64,000 nucleotides of DNA from Hoeflea_A sp965204935 (GTDB lineage: Bacteria > Pseudomonadota > Alphaproteobacteria > Rhizobiales > Rhizobiaceae): assembly GCF_965204935.1 (NCBI RefSeq), contig NZ_CBDBFO010000002.1; one strand, given 5' to 3'. Below the pieces are notes generated by a model, which was not told the origin of the DNA, did no database searches, and was given only the letters and a program-made list of their open reading frames with translations. The position numbers and the translations under genes were made by a program. Numbering within the stretch: the stretch's first letter is position 1; each line of letters starts with the position of its first letter. Below, piece after piece: positions 54,227-62,468 of the stretch.

Positions 54227-54253
54227 TTGCTGTCAAGCGAGTTGGAGGAATTC

Positions 54254-54874
54254 ATGAAAACGGAACGTCAAGCCCAGCGGCGGCAACAGATTGAAGCGGC
54301 TGCCTACGAGGTGCTGGCGGAAAAGGGGTACAAGGCGGCTTCCATGCTGGCGATCGCCAAAAAGGCATCGGCATCCAACGAGACGCTCTATAACTGGTAC
54401 GGCAACAAGCAGACGCTGTTTCGCTCGATGGTGGCGGAAAATGCACGGCAGGCCAGGCAGCTTTTGAACAGCTTCGAGGAAAACCACGACGATCCGCTTG
54501 AGGCCGTGCGGCAGCTCGGGCCTGTTCTTTTGCGAGTCGTCACCGGCGAGAAGGCTGTTGCGCTCAATCGCGCGGCGGTCGGGGATGTCCACGAGACGGG
54601 CCAACTGGGACCGACGATCGCGGAAGCCGGCAAGCGGACCATCGCGCCCATGCTGGCCGAGGTTTTCGGCAGGGCGAGGGCCGAGGGGCTGCTTGACTAT
54701 GACGATCGGGAGGATGTCGCCCAGGTCTATATTTCGCTGCTGATCGGTGACCTGCAGATTGAACGGGCCATAGGCGTGCGCAGCGTGCTCGACGACGCGG
54801 AGATAAGCGAGCGTTCGCAAAGGGCCTGGCGATTGTTCCTAAAGCTTTATGCAACGGACAACTCTGGACGTTGA
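54254..54874 (+). CDS. TetR family transcriptional regulator
   Basis: A 206-residue repressor: an N-terminal helix-turn-helix (about 10-58; IEAAAYEVLAEKGYKAASMLAIAKKASASNETLYNWYGNKQTLF) and a ligand-binding helical domain similar in layout to TetR_C_7/AefR-like regulators. The TTGGAGG site fixes the start; the upstream extension is not credible. The palindrome just upstream and the divergent membrane protein gene imply autoregulation plus control of that gene. Confidence 0.88.
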   Translation: MKTERQAQRRQQIEAAAYEVLAEKGYKAASMLAIAKKASASNETLYNWYGNKQTLFRSMVAENARQARQLLNSFEENHDDPLEAVRQLGPVLLRVVTGEKAVALNRAAVGDVHETGQLGPTIAEAGKRTIAPMLAEVFGRARAEGLLDYDDREDVAQVYISLLIGDLQIERAIGVRSVLDDAEISERSQRAWRLFLKLYATDNSGR

Positions 54875-54909
54875 CCGGCCGATGGGCTGTCATTCCGGCC
54901 GGAGAGGGC

Positions 54910-55596
54910 TCATCGTTTGTTTTTTGTGCCGTGTCCAAGCTCGCGGGACAATGCCTCGTGCGCGGCCTCGTCACCGCAAAGGATCAGCGTATCGCCCGGT
55001 CTGACGACTGCGACACTTGATGCGGCGGTTGTCTGCCATGAGCCGGCAGGACGCACGGCGAGAAGGTTCTCGCCCCGCAATTTGAGTGCTTCGCGGGGCG
55101 TTTCCGGTCCGAAATATTCGTGCTCGGCGATGCTGAGATCCTTGCCGAGCTGCAAGATGCGGTGATAGCCCATCTCGCCCAAGGATGTGGTGCGCAAAAG
55201 GATGTGTCCGATCAGGGCGCACATGCCACGGTCGAGAGCCCGGTTGCTCAGCACCATGAATGTCACGGCAATGGCGGCAGCGAGAATGGCGGCCTGGACG
55301 GCTATATGCTGCATGTCCGGTCCGGTGCGGACGAAGGCGACGATAAAGGTCGAGGCAATGGAAATCAGCCCGAGATTGCCGAGCACCATGAGCACGACGA
55401 CGATGCGGCGGCGGATCGGATAGTTGGCGATCATCTCCGCCTCATGGGTTGTAAAGCCGGTTCCTGTGAGGGCGGAAACGCATTGGAAGCGGGCGATGTC
55501 CTCCGGCAAGCCGGTTAGCCGCATGGCAACGGCCCCGATCCGCACTAGCGACACAGACAGGGCCAAAAGGATGGCAATGGTGAGCGCGGCTGCCAT
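54910..55596 (-). CDS. Membrane protein with TrkH-like filter motif and TrkA_C-like domain
   Basis: A 228-residue protein. The first half is hydrophobic (spans about 3-22, 63-83 and 93-112) and includes CVSALTGTGFTTHEAE, strikingly like the selectivity-filter segments of TrkH/KtrB potassium transporters. The second half is soluble (about 140-228; LKLRGENLLAVRPAG and VAVVRPGDTLILCGDEAA), resembling a TrkA_C/RCK_C ligand-binding domain. The two together suggest a potassium- or cation-regulating membrane protein. The last gene of a five-gene operon that begins with a cation:proton antiporter, it may regulate that antiporter. Confidence 0.6.
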   Translation of the reverse strand: MAAALTIAILLALSVSLVRIGAVAMRLTGLPEDIARFQCVSALTGTGFTTHEAEMIANYPIRRRIVVVLMVLGNLGLISIASTFIVAFVRTGPDMQHIAVQAAILAAAIAVTFMVLSNRALDRGMCALIGHILLRTTSLGEMGYHRILQLGKDLSIAEHEYFGPETPREALKLRGENLLAVRPAGSWQTTAASSVAVVRPGDTLILCGDEAAHEALSRELGHGTKNKR

Positions 55597-55600
55597 CGGA

Positions 55601-56455
55601 TCAGGCTCCCAGCTTCTCGCGGCCGAGCGCGAACGCGCCCTCGATGAAATCGGAAAGGCCGCCTTCCTTGTCGTCAAGTGTGAGAACCTCGGTCGCCGTT
55701 GCAACCGCGCCGACGAAGCCATCCGTATGCCAGTGACCGGGTGATGGAAGCGGCGGAAGGTTTCCGGCGTCAAGGTGCGGCCAGGGGTTGATGTAAAAAT
55801 AGGGCTCGCCATAGGCTTTGTCGCCGGGCGACATGCCGACACCGATGCCACGGGCGTTTTCGCCACCGTCCTTCTGGAGACCAACATAGGTAGCGATATC
55901 AAAATGATGCGGCCAGCAATAGACCGGGCTTGGTCCCGGTGCGATGGCGGCATGTCTCGACGCGAAATGCAGCAATTGCCGGCTTGCAAGGTCATACCAC
56001 CGGCCGAGCGCCAGCAAACCGGGTTCAAGCCCGCCGGTCCTGAACGCGGTTACGGCGATGACATCCTTCGGAAGCTTGAAGGGGTGTTTGACGCTGGAAG
56101 CCGGTTGCAACCCGTGCTCTGTCAGACCCTCGTCGAGCCAGGCGACGCAGGCGGCTTCCGATATGTCATCCAGTTCAAGCGTGGCGATCGCCTCGCCGCC
56201 CCGGACCAGCCGCATCGAAAGCGGTGACAGCGGAATGCGGATGATGATCGGTCCGTCGGAACTGGCGATCGGATTCGTCTCGAAAGCGCCGCTTGCTGCG
56301 TTCCAGTGCAATGCGGTGTGACTGTAATCGGGTCTGGCTTTCAGGTTGGCCAGTGCCGCGAGAGCGGCGATCTGCGCAGCATTGTGAGCCACGCTGCGCG
56401 CGTCGGCAATCGTTCCGGGTGCCGTTTGCGCGAGCAGTTCGGCAGCTGAAGTCAT
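55601..56455 (-). CDS. Unrecognised cytoplasmic protein in the Rieske-fusion operon
   Basis: A 284-residue soluble protein with no membrane segment or signal peptide. Notable segments are SPVYCWPHHFDIATYVGL, GIGVGMSPGDKAYGEPYFYINPWPHLD and GHWHTDGFVGAVATA, rich in histidine, tryptophan and aspartate and probably forming a metal or ligand site. The layout faintly recalls DUF5996-type proteins, but I cannot assign a family. Its start has a GGGAGA site; it lies 37 bases after the Rieske-ThDP gene and four bases before the TrkA_C-like gene. Confidence 0.6.
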   Translation of the reverse strand: MTSAAELLAQTAPGTIADARSVAHNAAQIAALAALANLKARPDYSHTALHWNAASGAFETNPIASSDGPIIIRIPLSPLSMRLVRGGEAIATLELDDISEAACVAWLDEGLTEHGLQPASSVKHPFKLPKDVIAVTAFRTGGLEPGLLALGRWYDLASRQLLHFASRHAAIAPGPSPVYCWPHHFDIATYVGLQKDGGENARGIGVGMSPGDKAYGEPYFYINPWPHLDAGNLPPLPSPGHWHTDGFVGAVATATEVLTLDDKEGGLSDFIEGAFALGREKLGA

Positions 56456-56492
56456 TGAATATCTCCCAAAGTATCAAACGCTTTACTGGCAA

Positions 56493-58469
56493 TCAGACCA
56501 GCTCAGGATCGGTCATGATCTCAACGAGCGATGGGCCCTTGTGATCAAGCGCCTCGGATATGGCGTTTTCAAGGGCTTCGGTTTCGGTCACACGTGTGCC
56601 ATGGCCGCCGCATAAACGGGCAAATGCGGCAAAGGACGGATTGGTGAGTTGCGTTTCCCAGACGGGCCAATGTCCGGCCTGCTGTTCCTTGGAAATTTTT
56701 CCAAGTTGTCCGTTGTTGAGCAGGATGTGGGTGATGTCCATTCCATACTTGACGGCGGTTGTGAACTCCATCGCATATTGGCCGAACCCGCCGTCGCCGG
56801 AGATCGAGACCACCTTGCGGCCTTCATAGGCTTCCAGGTCCTGGGTCGCGGCCCAGGCGCCGATGGCGGCAGGCAGTCCGAAACCAATGGAGCCGAGATA
56901 GCCAGACATCAGCACACGCTGGCCGCAGGTCTCGAAATAGCGTCCGAAGGAATAGGTGTTGTTGCCGACGTCTACTGCAATAATCGCGTCAGCCGGGCAC
57001 AGATTGGTCAGCGCGTCGAACACGGCGAATGAATGGATGCCGTTGCCCTTTTCTTCCGCGAGACGCGACTGTTTTTCGGTGCGCCAGATCGCCCAGCGCT
57101 CGGCAAGCTCGGAAATCTGGTCTTCCGCATCCGGTGATTTCTCTGCCGTCTTTGTCATGATCTTGCAGAATTCGCCGATCTCTCCCCAGACCGGGAGCGT
57201 GACCCGGTGGAACTTGCCGAGCTGCATGCGCTCGAAGTCCACCTGGATGATGCGCTTGGAAGGCTCGATCCCGGTATGGTTGGAGAAAGAGGTTCCAAGT
57301 GTGATGAGGAGATCCGAGGTGGCGACGAACCAGCTTGCGATCGGGGTGCCGGAACGGCCGAGAACTCCGGCGGCGTTGGGATGGGTATCGGCAATCAGGC
57401 CCTTGGCCTTGAATGTCGTCAGCACAGGCGCGCCGATTTTCTCCGCGAAGGCAATCACCGCATCGCGAGCATGCACGGCGCCGTGGCCCATGATGATGAT
57501 CGGTCGTTTGGCCGCGTCGATCATTTCCCTTGCAGCGTCGACATCGGCATCGGAAGGTTTGATAGCGGTGTCGCCCAAACGGCCCTTTGGACTGCGCGGC
57601 TTGGCCTTGCTCGGCTGCGTCTGAACATCGTCCGGAAAGATGAGATGCGCGACGTCGCGTTCGACGATGGCATTCTTGCAGGCAAGCGACATCAGCTCAG
57701 TGTGCTTTGAAGTGGAAAGCACCGTCTGGGAGAAACGCGACACGGCATCGAAGGCCGATTTGAGGTCGATGTCCTGGAAGGCGCCGGGACCGAAGACCTG
57801 CGTCTGGACCTGGCCGGTCAGCGCCAGAACCGGCGCCCGGTCGACCTTTGCATCCCACATGCCGGTCAGCAGATTGGTGGCGCCCGGTCCTGCAATCGTT
57901 ATGCAGGCGGCGGGTTGTCCTGTCAGTTTACCGTAAGCTGAGGCGGCAAATGCTGCCGCACCTTCGTGACGGATGCCATAGTAGCTGAGCTTGCCGTCGC
58001 GGGCGGCGATGCGGATCGAGTCTGCGAGGCCGAGATTGGAATGACCGACCATGCCGAAGACGCTGCGAACGCCCCAATTGATCATGGTCTCGGTCATGGC
58101 ATCGGTAACGGTTCTTTCGCGTTCGGGTTCGGGCTCCAGGCCGATGAAGACCTCGTCGTCACGGATCTCGACAGGATAGAGCTTCTGTCCGGTGTCCTTG
58201 TGGCCACCGGGCGGTGCGCCGGTCAGCGGGTCGAAATCCCAACCATGCCATGGGCAGCGGATCCAGCACTTGCCTTCCACGCCAAGCTCGATGGACCCTT
58301 CTCCGAGCGGGCCGCCCTGGTGCGGACAGTGATTGTCCATGGCCGCCCATTGACCCTCGAAATGCGAAAGGCACAGCGATATGTCGCGTGCCGTTACGGT
58401 CTTCACCCGTCCCTCGGGCAGGTCGTCGACGTGTCCGACGTTAATCCATTCCAGTTCTTCGGCTGTCAT
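56493..58469 (-). CDS. Rieske-thiamine-diphosphate enzyme fusion (acetolactate synthase/pyruvate oxidase-like)
   Basis: A 658-residue protein. Residues 1 to about 112 form a Rieske 2Fe-2S domain with intact ligands C48-P-H50 and C72-PW-H75. Residues about 118-658 form a complete ThDP-dependent enzyme: cofactor-activating E169 in GIRHEGAAAFAASAYG, a central domain, and the Mg-ThDP motif G558-D-G-G running to N585-N586. It resembles the acetolactate synthase/pyruvate oxidase family, but no FAD-specific feature is clear. The reaction is presumably decarboxylation of a 2-oxo acid, with electrons passing to the Rieske centre; that coupling is inference. An ATG four codons upstream lacks a ribosome site. 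Confidence 0.85.
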   Translation of the reverse strand: MTAEELEWINVGHVDDLPEGRVKTVTARDISLCLSHFEGQWAAMDNHCPHQGGPLGEGSIELGVEGKCWIRCPWHGWDFDPLTGAPPGGHKDTGQKLYPVEIRDDEVFIGLEPEPERERTVTDAMTETMINWGVRSVFGMVGHSNLGLADSIRIAARDGKLSYYGIRHEGAAAFAASAYGKLTGQPAACITIAGPGATNLLTGMWDAKVDRAPVLALTGQVQTQVFGPGAFQDIDLKSAFDAVSRFSQTVLSTSKHTELMSLACKNAIVERDVAHLIFPDDVQTQPSKAKPRSPKGRLGDTAIKPSDADVDAAREMIDAAKRPIIIMGHGAVHARDAVIAFAEKIGAPVLTTFKAKGLIADTHPNAAGVLGRSGTPIASWFVATSDLLITLGTSFSNHTGIEPSKRIIQVDFERMQLGKFHRVTLPVWGEIGEFCKIMTKTAEKSPDAEDQISELAERWAIWRTEKQSRLAEEKGNGIHSFAVFDALTNLCPADAIIAVDVGNNTYSFGRYFETCGQRVLMSGYLGSIGFGLPAAIGAWAATQDLEAYEGRKVVSISGDGGFGQYAMEFTTAVKYGMDITHILLNNGQLGKISKEQQAGHWPVWETQLTNPSFAAFARLCGGHGTRVTETEALENAISEALDHKGPSLVEIMTDPELV

Positions 58470-58491
58470 TTGTGGCTCCATTGCTGCGGAC

Positions 58492-60102
58492 TCAAGCTAC
58501 GCCGCCAAAGGCAACGCCGGACAGGTCGGCCATGTCCTTCTTCCATGTGGTCAGGTCGTCGATATTGAACTTCGACAGGTGGTCGTGGCCGCAGGCGCGC
58601 GCCATGACCTGCATCAGCTCAACGGAAGCATCGAAGAAATTGGTCAGGCGTTCGGCAGATTTCTCGACGACCAGCCGGCTGACCAGATGCGGTTTCTGTG
58701 TTGCGATGCCGACCGGGCAGTTGTTGGTGTGGCAGGCGCGCATGGCGATGCAGCCGATCGCCTGCATGGGGGCATTGGAAAGCGCAACGGCATCCGCGCC
58801 GAGGGCCAGGGCCTTGATGAAATCCGCGGGCTTCCTCAGCCCGCCGGTTATGACCAATGTAACGTCGGGGCGTCCGTTCGTATCCAGGTGCCGCCGGGCA
58901 CGGGCAAGGGCCGGTATGGTCGGTACTGAGATGTTGTCCCGGAAGATAATCGGTGCCGCCCCTGTGCCGCCGCCGCGGCCATCGAGAATAATGTAGTCGA
59001 CGCCGATCTCGAGTGCTGCATCGATGTCCCTCTCGATATGCTGTGCCGACAGCTTGTAGCCGATCGGTATGCCGCCGGTGCGGTCGCGGACCTCGTCGGC
59101 AAAGTCCTTGACCTGTCCCACTTCGGTCCACTCCGGAAAACGCGGCGGGGAGATGGCGGCTTCGCCTTCCTGAAGGCCCCGAACCTCGGCGATCTTGCCC
59201 TTCACCTTGGGGCCGGGCAGGTGGCCGCCAGTACCGGTCTTGGCGCCTTGTCCGCCCTTGAAATGGAACGCCTGAACACTGTCCAGCTTGTCCCAGTCGA
59301 AGCCGAAACGGCCTGAGGCGAGTTCGTAGAAGTAGTGCGAATTCTCGGCCTGTTCCTCCGGCAGCATGCCGCCTTCGCCCGAGCAGATGCCGGTGCCGGC
59401 CAGTTCCGCGCCGCGAGCAAGGGCGATCTTTGCGGGCTCTGAAAGCGCGCCGAAACTCATATCGGAGACCAAAAGCGGGATCTTCAACTGTAGCGGTTTT
59501 TGTGCATTCGGCCCGATCGTCACATCGGTGCCGACAGGCTCTTCGTCCAGCAGCGGCATGCGGTGAAGCTGGGCGGTGAGAATCTGAATATCATCCCAGT
59601 CGGGCAGTTGCGTTCGTGGCACGCCCATCGCCTCGACCTGACCGTGATGGCCAGTTCGTTTGAGGCCCGACCGGGCATAATTCTGGATAAGCTTGTTGTA
59701 GGGCTCTTCCTCTGTACCGTGGCCGGTGTCGGCATAAACACCGAGATAGGCCTTACGATTGAAAGGCTGCGGATTTTCCCTGGCCCAGGCGAGTATCTCG
59801 TCTTGGTCGACAAGAACATGGCCGTCCTCGATCCAGCTTGAGAACTTCGGCAGTGCCTCATCGTTGGCATAGGCCGAAACGCCGGAATCGAGGCGGTAGT
59901 CCCAATAGTGGACACCGCAGATGAGATCGCGGCCGCGCACAAAGCCGTCCGCCATCAGCGCGCCGCGGTGTAGGCAGCGGCCATAGAATACGGAGACCTC
60001 GTCGTCGAAACGCACGACGACAAGATCGACCTCACCGACCAGCGCGTGTTCGGGCTTGCGATCCTCCAGATCATCAAGCGCGATGATCGCCAGCTTATTC
60101 AT
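58492..60102 (-). CDS. Rieske-glutamate synthase (FMN, 3Fe-4S) fusion
   Basis: A 536-residue protein. An N-terminal Rieske domain (about 1-105; C43-L-H45 and C62-GV-H65) is joined to the FMN-binding domain of glutamate synthase (about 150-530). The 3Fe-4S ligands are intact as C451-x5-C457-x4-C462 (HTNNCPVGIATQ), as is the loop GGQGAKTGTGGHLPG. There is no glutamine amidotransferase domain, so ammonia or an amine would be used directly. MgsC and archaeal GltB-like proteins are related. The Rieske domain could feed electrons in place of the usual small subunit. It overlaps the antiporter gene by eight bases. Confidence 0.86.
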   Translation of the reverse strand: MNKLAIIALDDLEDRKPEHALVGEVDLVVVRFDDEVSVFYGRCLHRGALMADGFVRGRDLICGVHYWDYRLDSGVSAYANDEALPKFSSWIEDGHVLVDQDEILAWARENPQPFNRKAYLGVYADTGHGTEEEPYNKLIQNYARSGLKRTGHHGQVEAMGVPRTQLPDWDDIQILTAQLHRMPLLDEEPVGTDVTIGPNAQKPLQLKIPLLVSDMSFGALSEPAKIALARGAELAGTGICSGEGGMLPEEQAENSHYFYELASGRFGFDWDKLDSVQAFHFKGGQGAKTGTGGHLPGPKVKGKIAEVRGLQEGEAAISPPRFPEWTEVGQVKDFADEVRDRTGGIPIGYKLSAQHIERDIDAALEIGVDYIILDGRGGGTGAAPIIFRDNISVPTIPALARARRHLDTNGRPDVTLVITGGLRKPADFIKALALGADAVALSNAPMQAIGCIAMRACHTNNCPVGIATQKPHLVSRLVVEKSAERLTNFFDASVELMQVMARACGHDHLSKFNIDDLTTWKKDMADLSGVAFGGVA

Positions 60103-61384
60103 TTATATTCCCCATGATTGTTGTATTGTCAGGTTTGAATTCACCGGTTTTCAGTGGTTTCGCCGAAGCGTCGACCGGCTCGGTCTCGGCGCATGGACCC
60201 ATCGCGCCGACTTTCGCCGCGTACCAGCGCGCGCCGGGCGCCGCGGTGAAACCGTGCAGAAGTGCGCTGATCCACACGGCATTCACGGCGAGCATCAGCA
60301 CCGGTTCAGCGACCGGATGGTCGACCTGTGCGACGACGAGCAGCGCAAACAGCGCCGTTGCAAGTCCGCGCGGGCCGAACCAACCGAAGAACAACCGTGT
60401 TACAGGCGATGCGTCGGTGCCGATCAGCGAGATCCAAATGGCGAGCGGGCGGGTGACAAACAGGCTCAGCAGGATGATCGCCAGTGCCGGCAGGTCGAGA
60501 TGGCGCACAGCTTCCGGCACGAGGGCAAGCCCGAGCAAAAAGAAGGCGCCCCAAGTGAGCATTTGTCCTTCGCTTTCAGTGAATTCGTAGACGAACTTGC
60601 AGCGGCCTTTGACGACATTGCCGAAGCAGAGACCGGCCACGAATGCGGCGATGAAACCGTTCCCGTCGATCAGGGTTGCGGCAAGGTAGGTGCCACCGGC
60701 AAGTGCAATGGCGCCGACGCCTTCGAATGTGTCGCTCGTTGCGTTATTGCGCTTGGCCCACAACAGGATGGTGCCGCCGAGAAGGCCGGTCACGGTGCCC
60801 GCCAGCGGGCCGAGCAGGATCTGCTTGGCACCGAAAACAAGCCAGTCCGCATTGGTCCGGTCCATCGCCTCGGCAGCGAGGCTGGCAAAAAGCAGCACCG
60901 CCGGCAATGCAAGTCCGTCGTTGAGGCCGCTCTCCACCGTCAGGGCCCGCCTTGGGCGTTCCGGCACGGCCGGGTTGGTCACAACGGCCTGACCCAACGC
61001 GGCGTCAGTTGGTGCAAGGATTGCCGCCACCAGCGCAACCGCGACAAGGGGCCATCCGGGTAGAAAGGGCAGGGCAAGCAGAGTTCCGAGGACAAGCGAC
61101 AGCGGCAGTCCGAGCACCAGCATGCGTACCGGCCATGTGTGGCGCCTGCGCAATGTCGCGATATCGATCTGCGCCGCGTCGAGGAACAGGAGAACGATCA
61201 GCGCGACTTCGGCCACCAAGTGCAGCGTACCCTCGGCTCCTTCCGGAGACATAAGGCCGGTCTCCGCCAACAGGACGCCGAACCCGATGAAGAGCATCGG
61301 CGCCGTCAGCACGGTCGAAGAGAGCCGGTTGGCCACCATGGAATAGGCAACGGTGAACATGGCAAGAAGCAGTAAGCCCATCAT
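60095..61384 (-). CDS. Cation:proton antiporter (CPA1 family)
   Basis: A 429-residue membrane protein with about 12 spans. The ion-binding region shows APTDAALGQAVV, then RRALTVESGLNDGLALPAVLL, the charged motif typical of Na+ or K+/H+ antiporters of the NhaP type. A hydrophilic C-terminal tail of about 40 residues follows the last span. It is the first gene of the five-gene operon and its stop overlaps the start of the Rieske-GltS gene, showing translational coupling. The choice between two adjacent ATG codons at the start is arbitrary. Confidence 0.85.
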   Translation of the reverse strand: MMGLLLLAMFTVAYSMVANRLSSTVLTAPMLFIGFGVLLAETGLMSPEGAEGTLHLVAEVALIVLLFLDAAQIDIATLRRRHTWPVRMLVLGLPLSLVLGTLLALPFLPGWPLVAVALVAAILAPTDAALGQAVVTNPAVPERPRRALTVESGLNDGLALPAVLLFASLAAEAMDRTNADWLVFGAKQILLGPLAGTVTGLLGGTILLWAKRNNATSDTFEGVGAIALAGGTYLAATLIDGNGFIAAFVAGLCFGNVVKGRCKFVYEFTESEGQMLTWGAFFLLGLALVPEAVRHLDLPALAIILLSLFVTRPLAIWISLIGTDASPVTRLFFGWFGPRGLATALFALLVVAQVDHPVAEPVLMLAVNAVWISALLHGFTAAPGARWYAAKVGAMGPCAETEPVDASAKPLKTGEFKPDNTTIMGNINE

Positions 61385-61461
61385 AACCCAATCGCGTTTT
61401 CTGCCGTGGCGCCGCCAGCCCACCATGCCTGCATCGTGCCGCGCGGCCTTGTCGGCTTCTT

Positions 61462-61492
61462 GTCAGATGCTGGACCCCTCAATAAGGTTACA
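61462..61492 (-). promoter_or_regulatory. Candidate ECF-type promoter facing the Rieske-fusion operon
   Basis: On the minus strand TGTAACC (61486-61492) is followed after 17 bases by ATCTGAC (61462-61468). TGTAAC, with its AAC core, is a common -35 form for ECF sigma factors. The site lies 78 bases upstream of the antiporter start, in the gap shared with an ECF sigma gene. The -10 assignment is weak. Confidence 0.4.
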
Positions 61493-61546
61493 GCGCATTG
61501 CCGGATTTTAGAAATTTTGTGAATTGAGCTAAGGACAGGGCGGCGC

Positions 61547-62158
61547 GTGCAGAGGGGCGACAGATCATCGGAGCCGGACGACGCCGAGGCGATCGCCGCC
61601 ATTGCCAATGCCGATCCCGCCGCAACCGAGCGGTTTGTGCGCAGCCATGCCGGCTGGATGCTGGCGGTTGCAACGCGGATCGTGCGCGATGCGCACCACG
61701 CGGAAGATGCGGTTCAGAACGCCTTTGCCAAAGTGTTCGACAATATTGGAAGCTTCGACGGCCGGTCCGCATTGAAGACCTGGATACACCGGATCGTGGT
61801 CAATGAGAGCCTCATGCTCCTGCGAAAGGACAAGCGGTCGCAGACCGTGGCAATTGACGAATTGCAGCCGGTGTTCGACAATAGTGGATGCCGGATCGAA
61901 GACCGTTGGACAACCATGGAAACGCCGGAATCGCTGCTGGTGCAGTCGGATATCCGGGCCCAGGTAAACGGAAAAATCGACCTTTTGCCCGACAATTACC
62001 GGATCATTCTGGTGCTGCGTGACATTGAGGAAATGACAACACAGGAAGTTGCACAGCTTCTTGATATCAGCGAGGCGAATGTAAAGGTGCGTTTGCACCG
62101 GGCCCGTGCCGCCTTGAAGCAGTTGCTGGAGCCAATGATCAGAGGACAGGCGGTATGA
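61547..62158 (+). CDS. ECF sigma factor
   Basis: A 203-residue sigma-70-family factor. Region 2 spans about 28-95 (RIVRDAHHAEDAVQNAFAKVFDNIGSFDGRSALKTWIHRIVVNESL). Region 4 spans about 140-195 (LPDNYRIILVLRDIEEMTTQEVAQLLDISEANVKVRLHRARAALK). Region 3 is absent, as in ECF factors. The start is GTG. It overlaps its partner anti-sigma gene by ATGA and is divergent from the antiporter operon, a likely target. Confidence 0.92.
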   Translation: MQRGDRSSEPDDAEAIAAIANADPAATERFVRSHAGWMLAVATRIVRDAHHAEDAVQNAFAKVFDNIGSFDGRSALKTWIHRIVVNESLMLLRKDKRSQTVAIDELQPVFDNSGCRIEDRWTTMETPESLLVQSDIRAQVNGKIDLLPDNYRIILVLRDIEEMTTQEVAQLLDISEANVKVRLHRARAALKQLLEPMIRGQAV

Positions 62159-62457
62159 GCAGAGCCGCACCCACATTGATGCGACGCATCCAGGGCATGA
62201 TGTTCAAACTGCCTTTGATGATCACATGCGAGGAGTTTGAGGCGTTCATCCTTTCCTATCTGGAGGGCGAACTGTCCGGCCGGGAGAAATTCGTCTTCGA
62301 ATTGCACATGTTGCTGTGCCGCGAATGCCGGGAATACCTGGCCGCCTACAGGGCATCGCTTGAGTTGGCGAAAGAAAGCGGCAAGTCTACGGATGAGCCG
62401 TTGCCGCCGGTTCCCGATGACCTGGTCGAGGCCGTGCTCGCTGCGCGCAAGCGGTAA
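62155..62457 (+). CDS. Zinc-finger (zf-HC2) anti-sigma factor
   Basis: A 100-residue cytoplasmic protein. Residues about 24-70 carry the anti-sigma zinc motif: ITCEEFEAFILSYLEGELSG, then H-MLL-C-RE-C (the HxxxCxxC signature). No membrane span follows, so it is a soluble ZAS-type anti-sigma factor, often sensitive to thiol oxidation or metals. It is translationally coupled to the upstream ECF sigma gene. Confidence 0.88.
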   Translation: MSRAAPTLMRRIQGMMFKLPLMITCEEFEAFILSYLEGELSGREKFVFELHMLLCRECREYLAAYRASLELAKESGKSTDEPLPPVPDDLVEAVLAARKR

Positions 62458-62468
62458 GCCGGTTCCTG

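Noticed and set aside
54875..54909. CCGGCC/GGCCGG arms between the TetR gene and the TrkA_C-like gene as a bidirectional terminator
   Set aside because: Six-base arms with a 16-base loop and no T-run on either strand.
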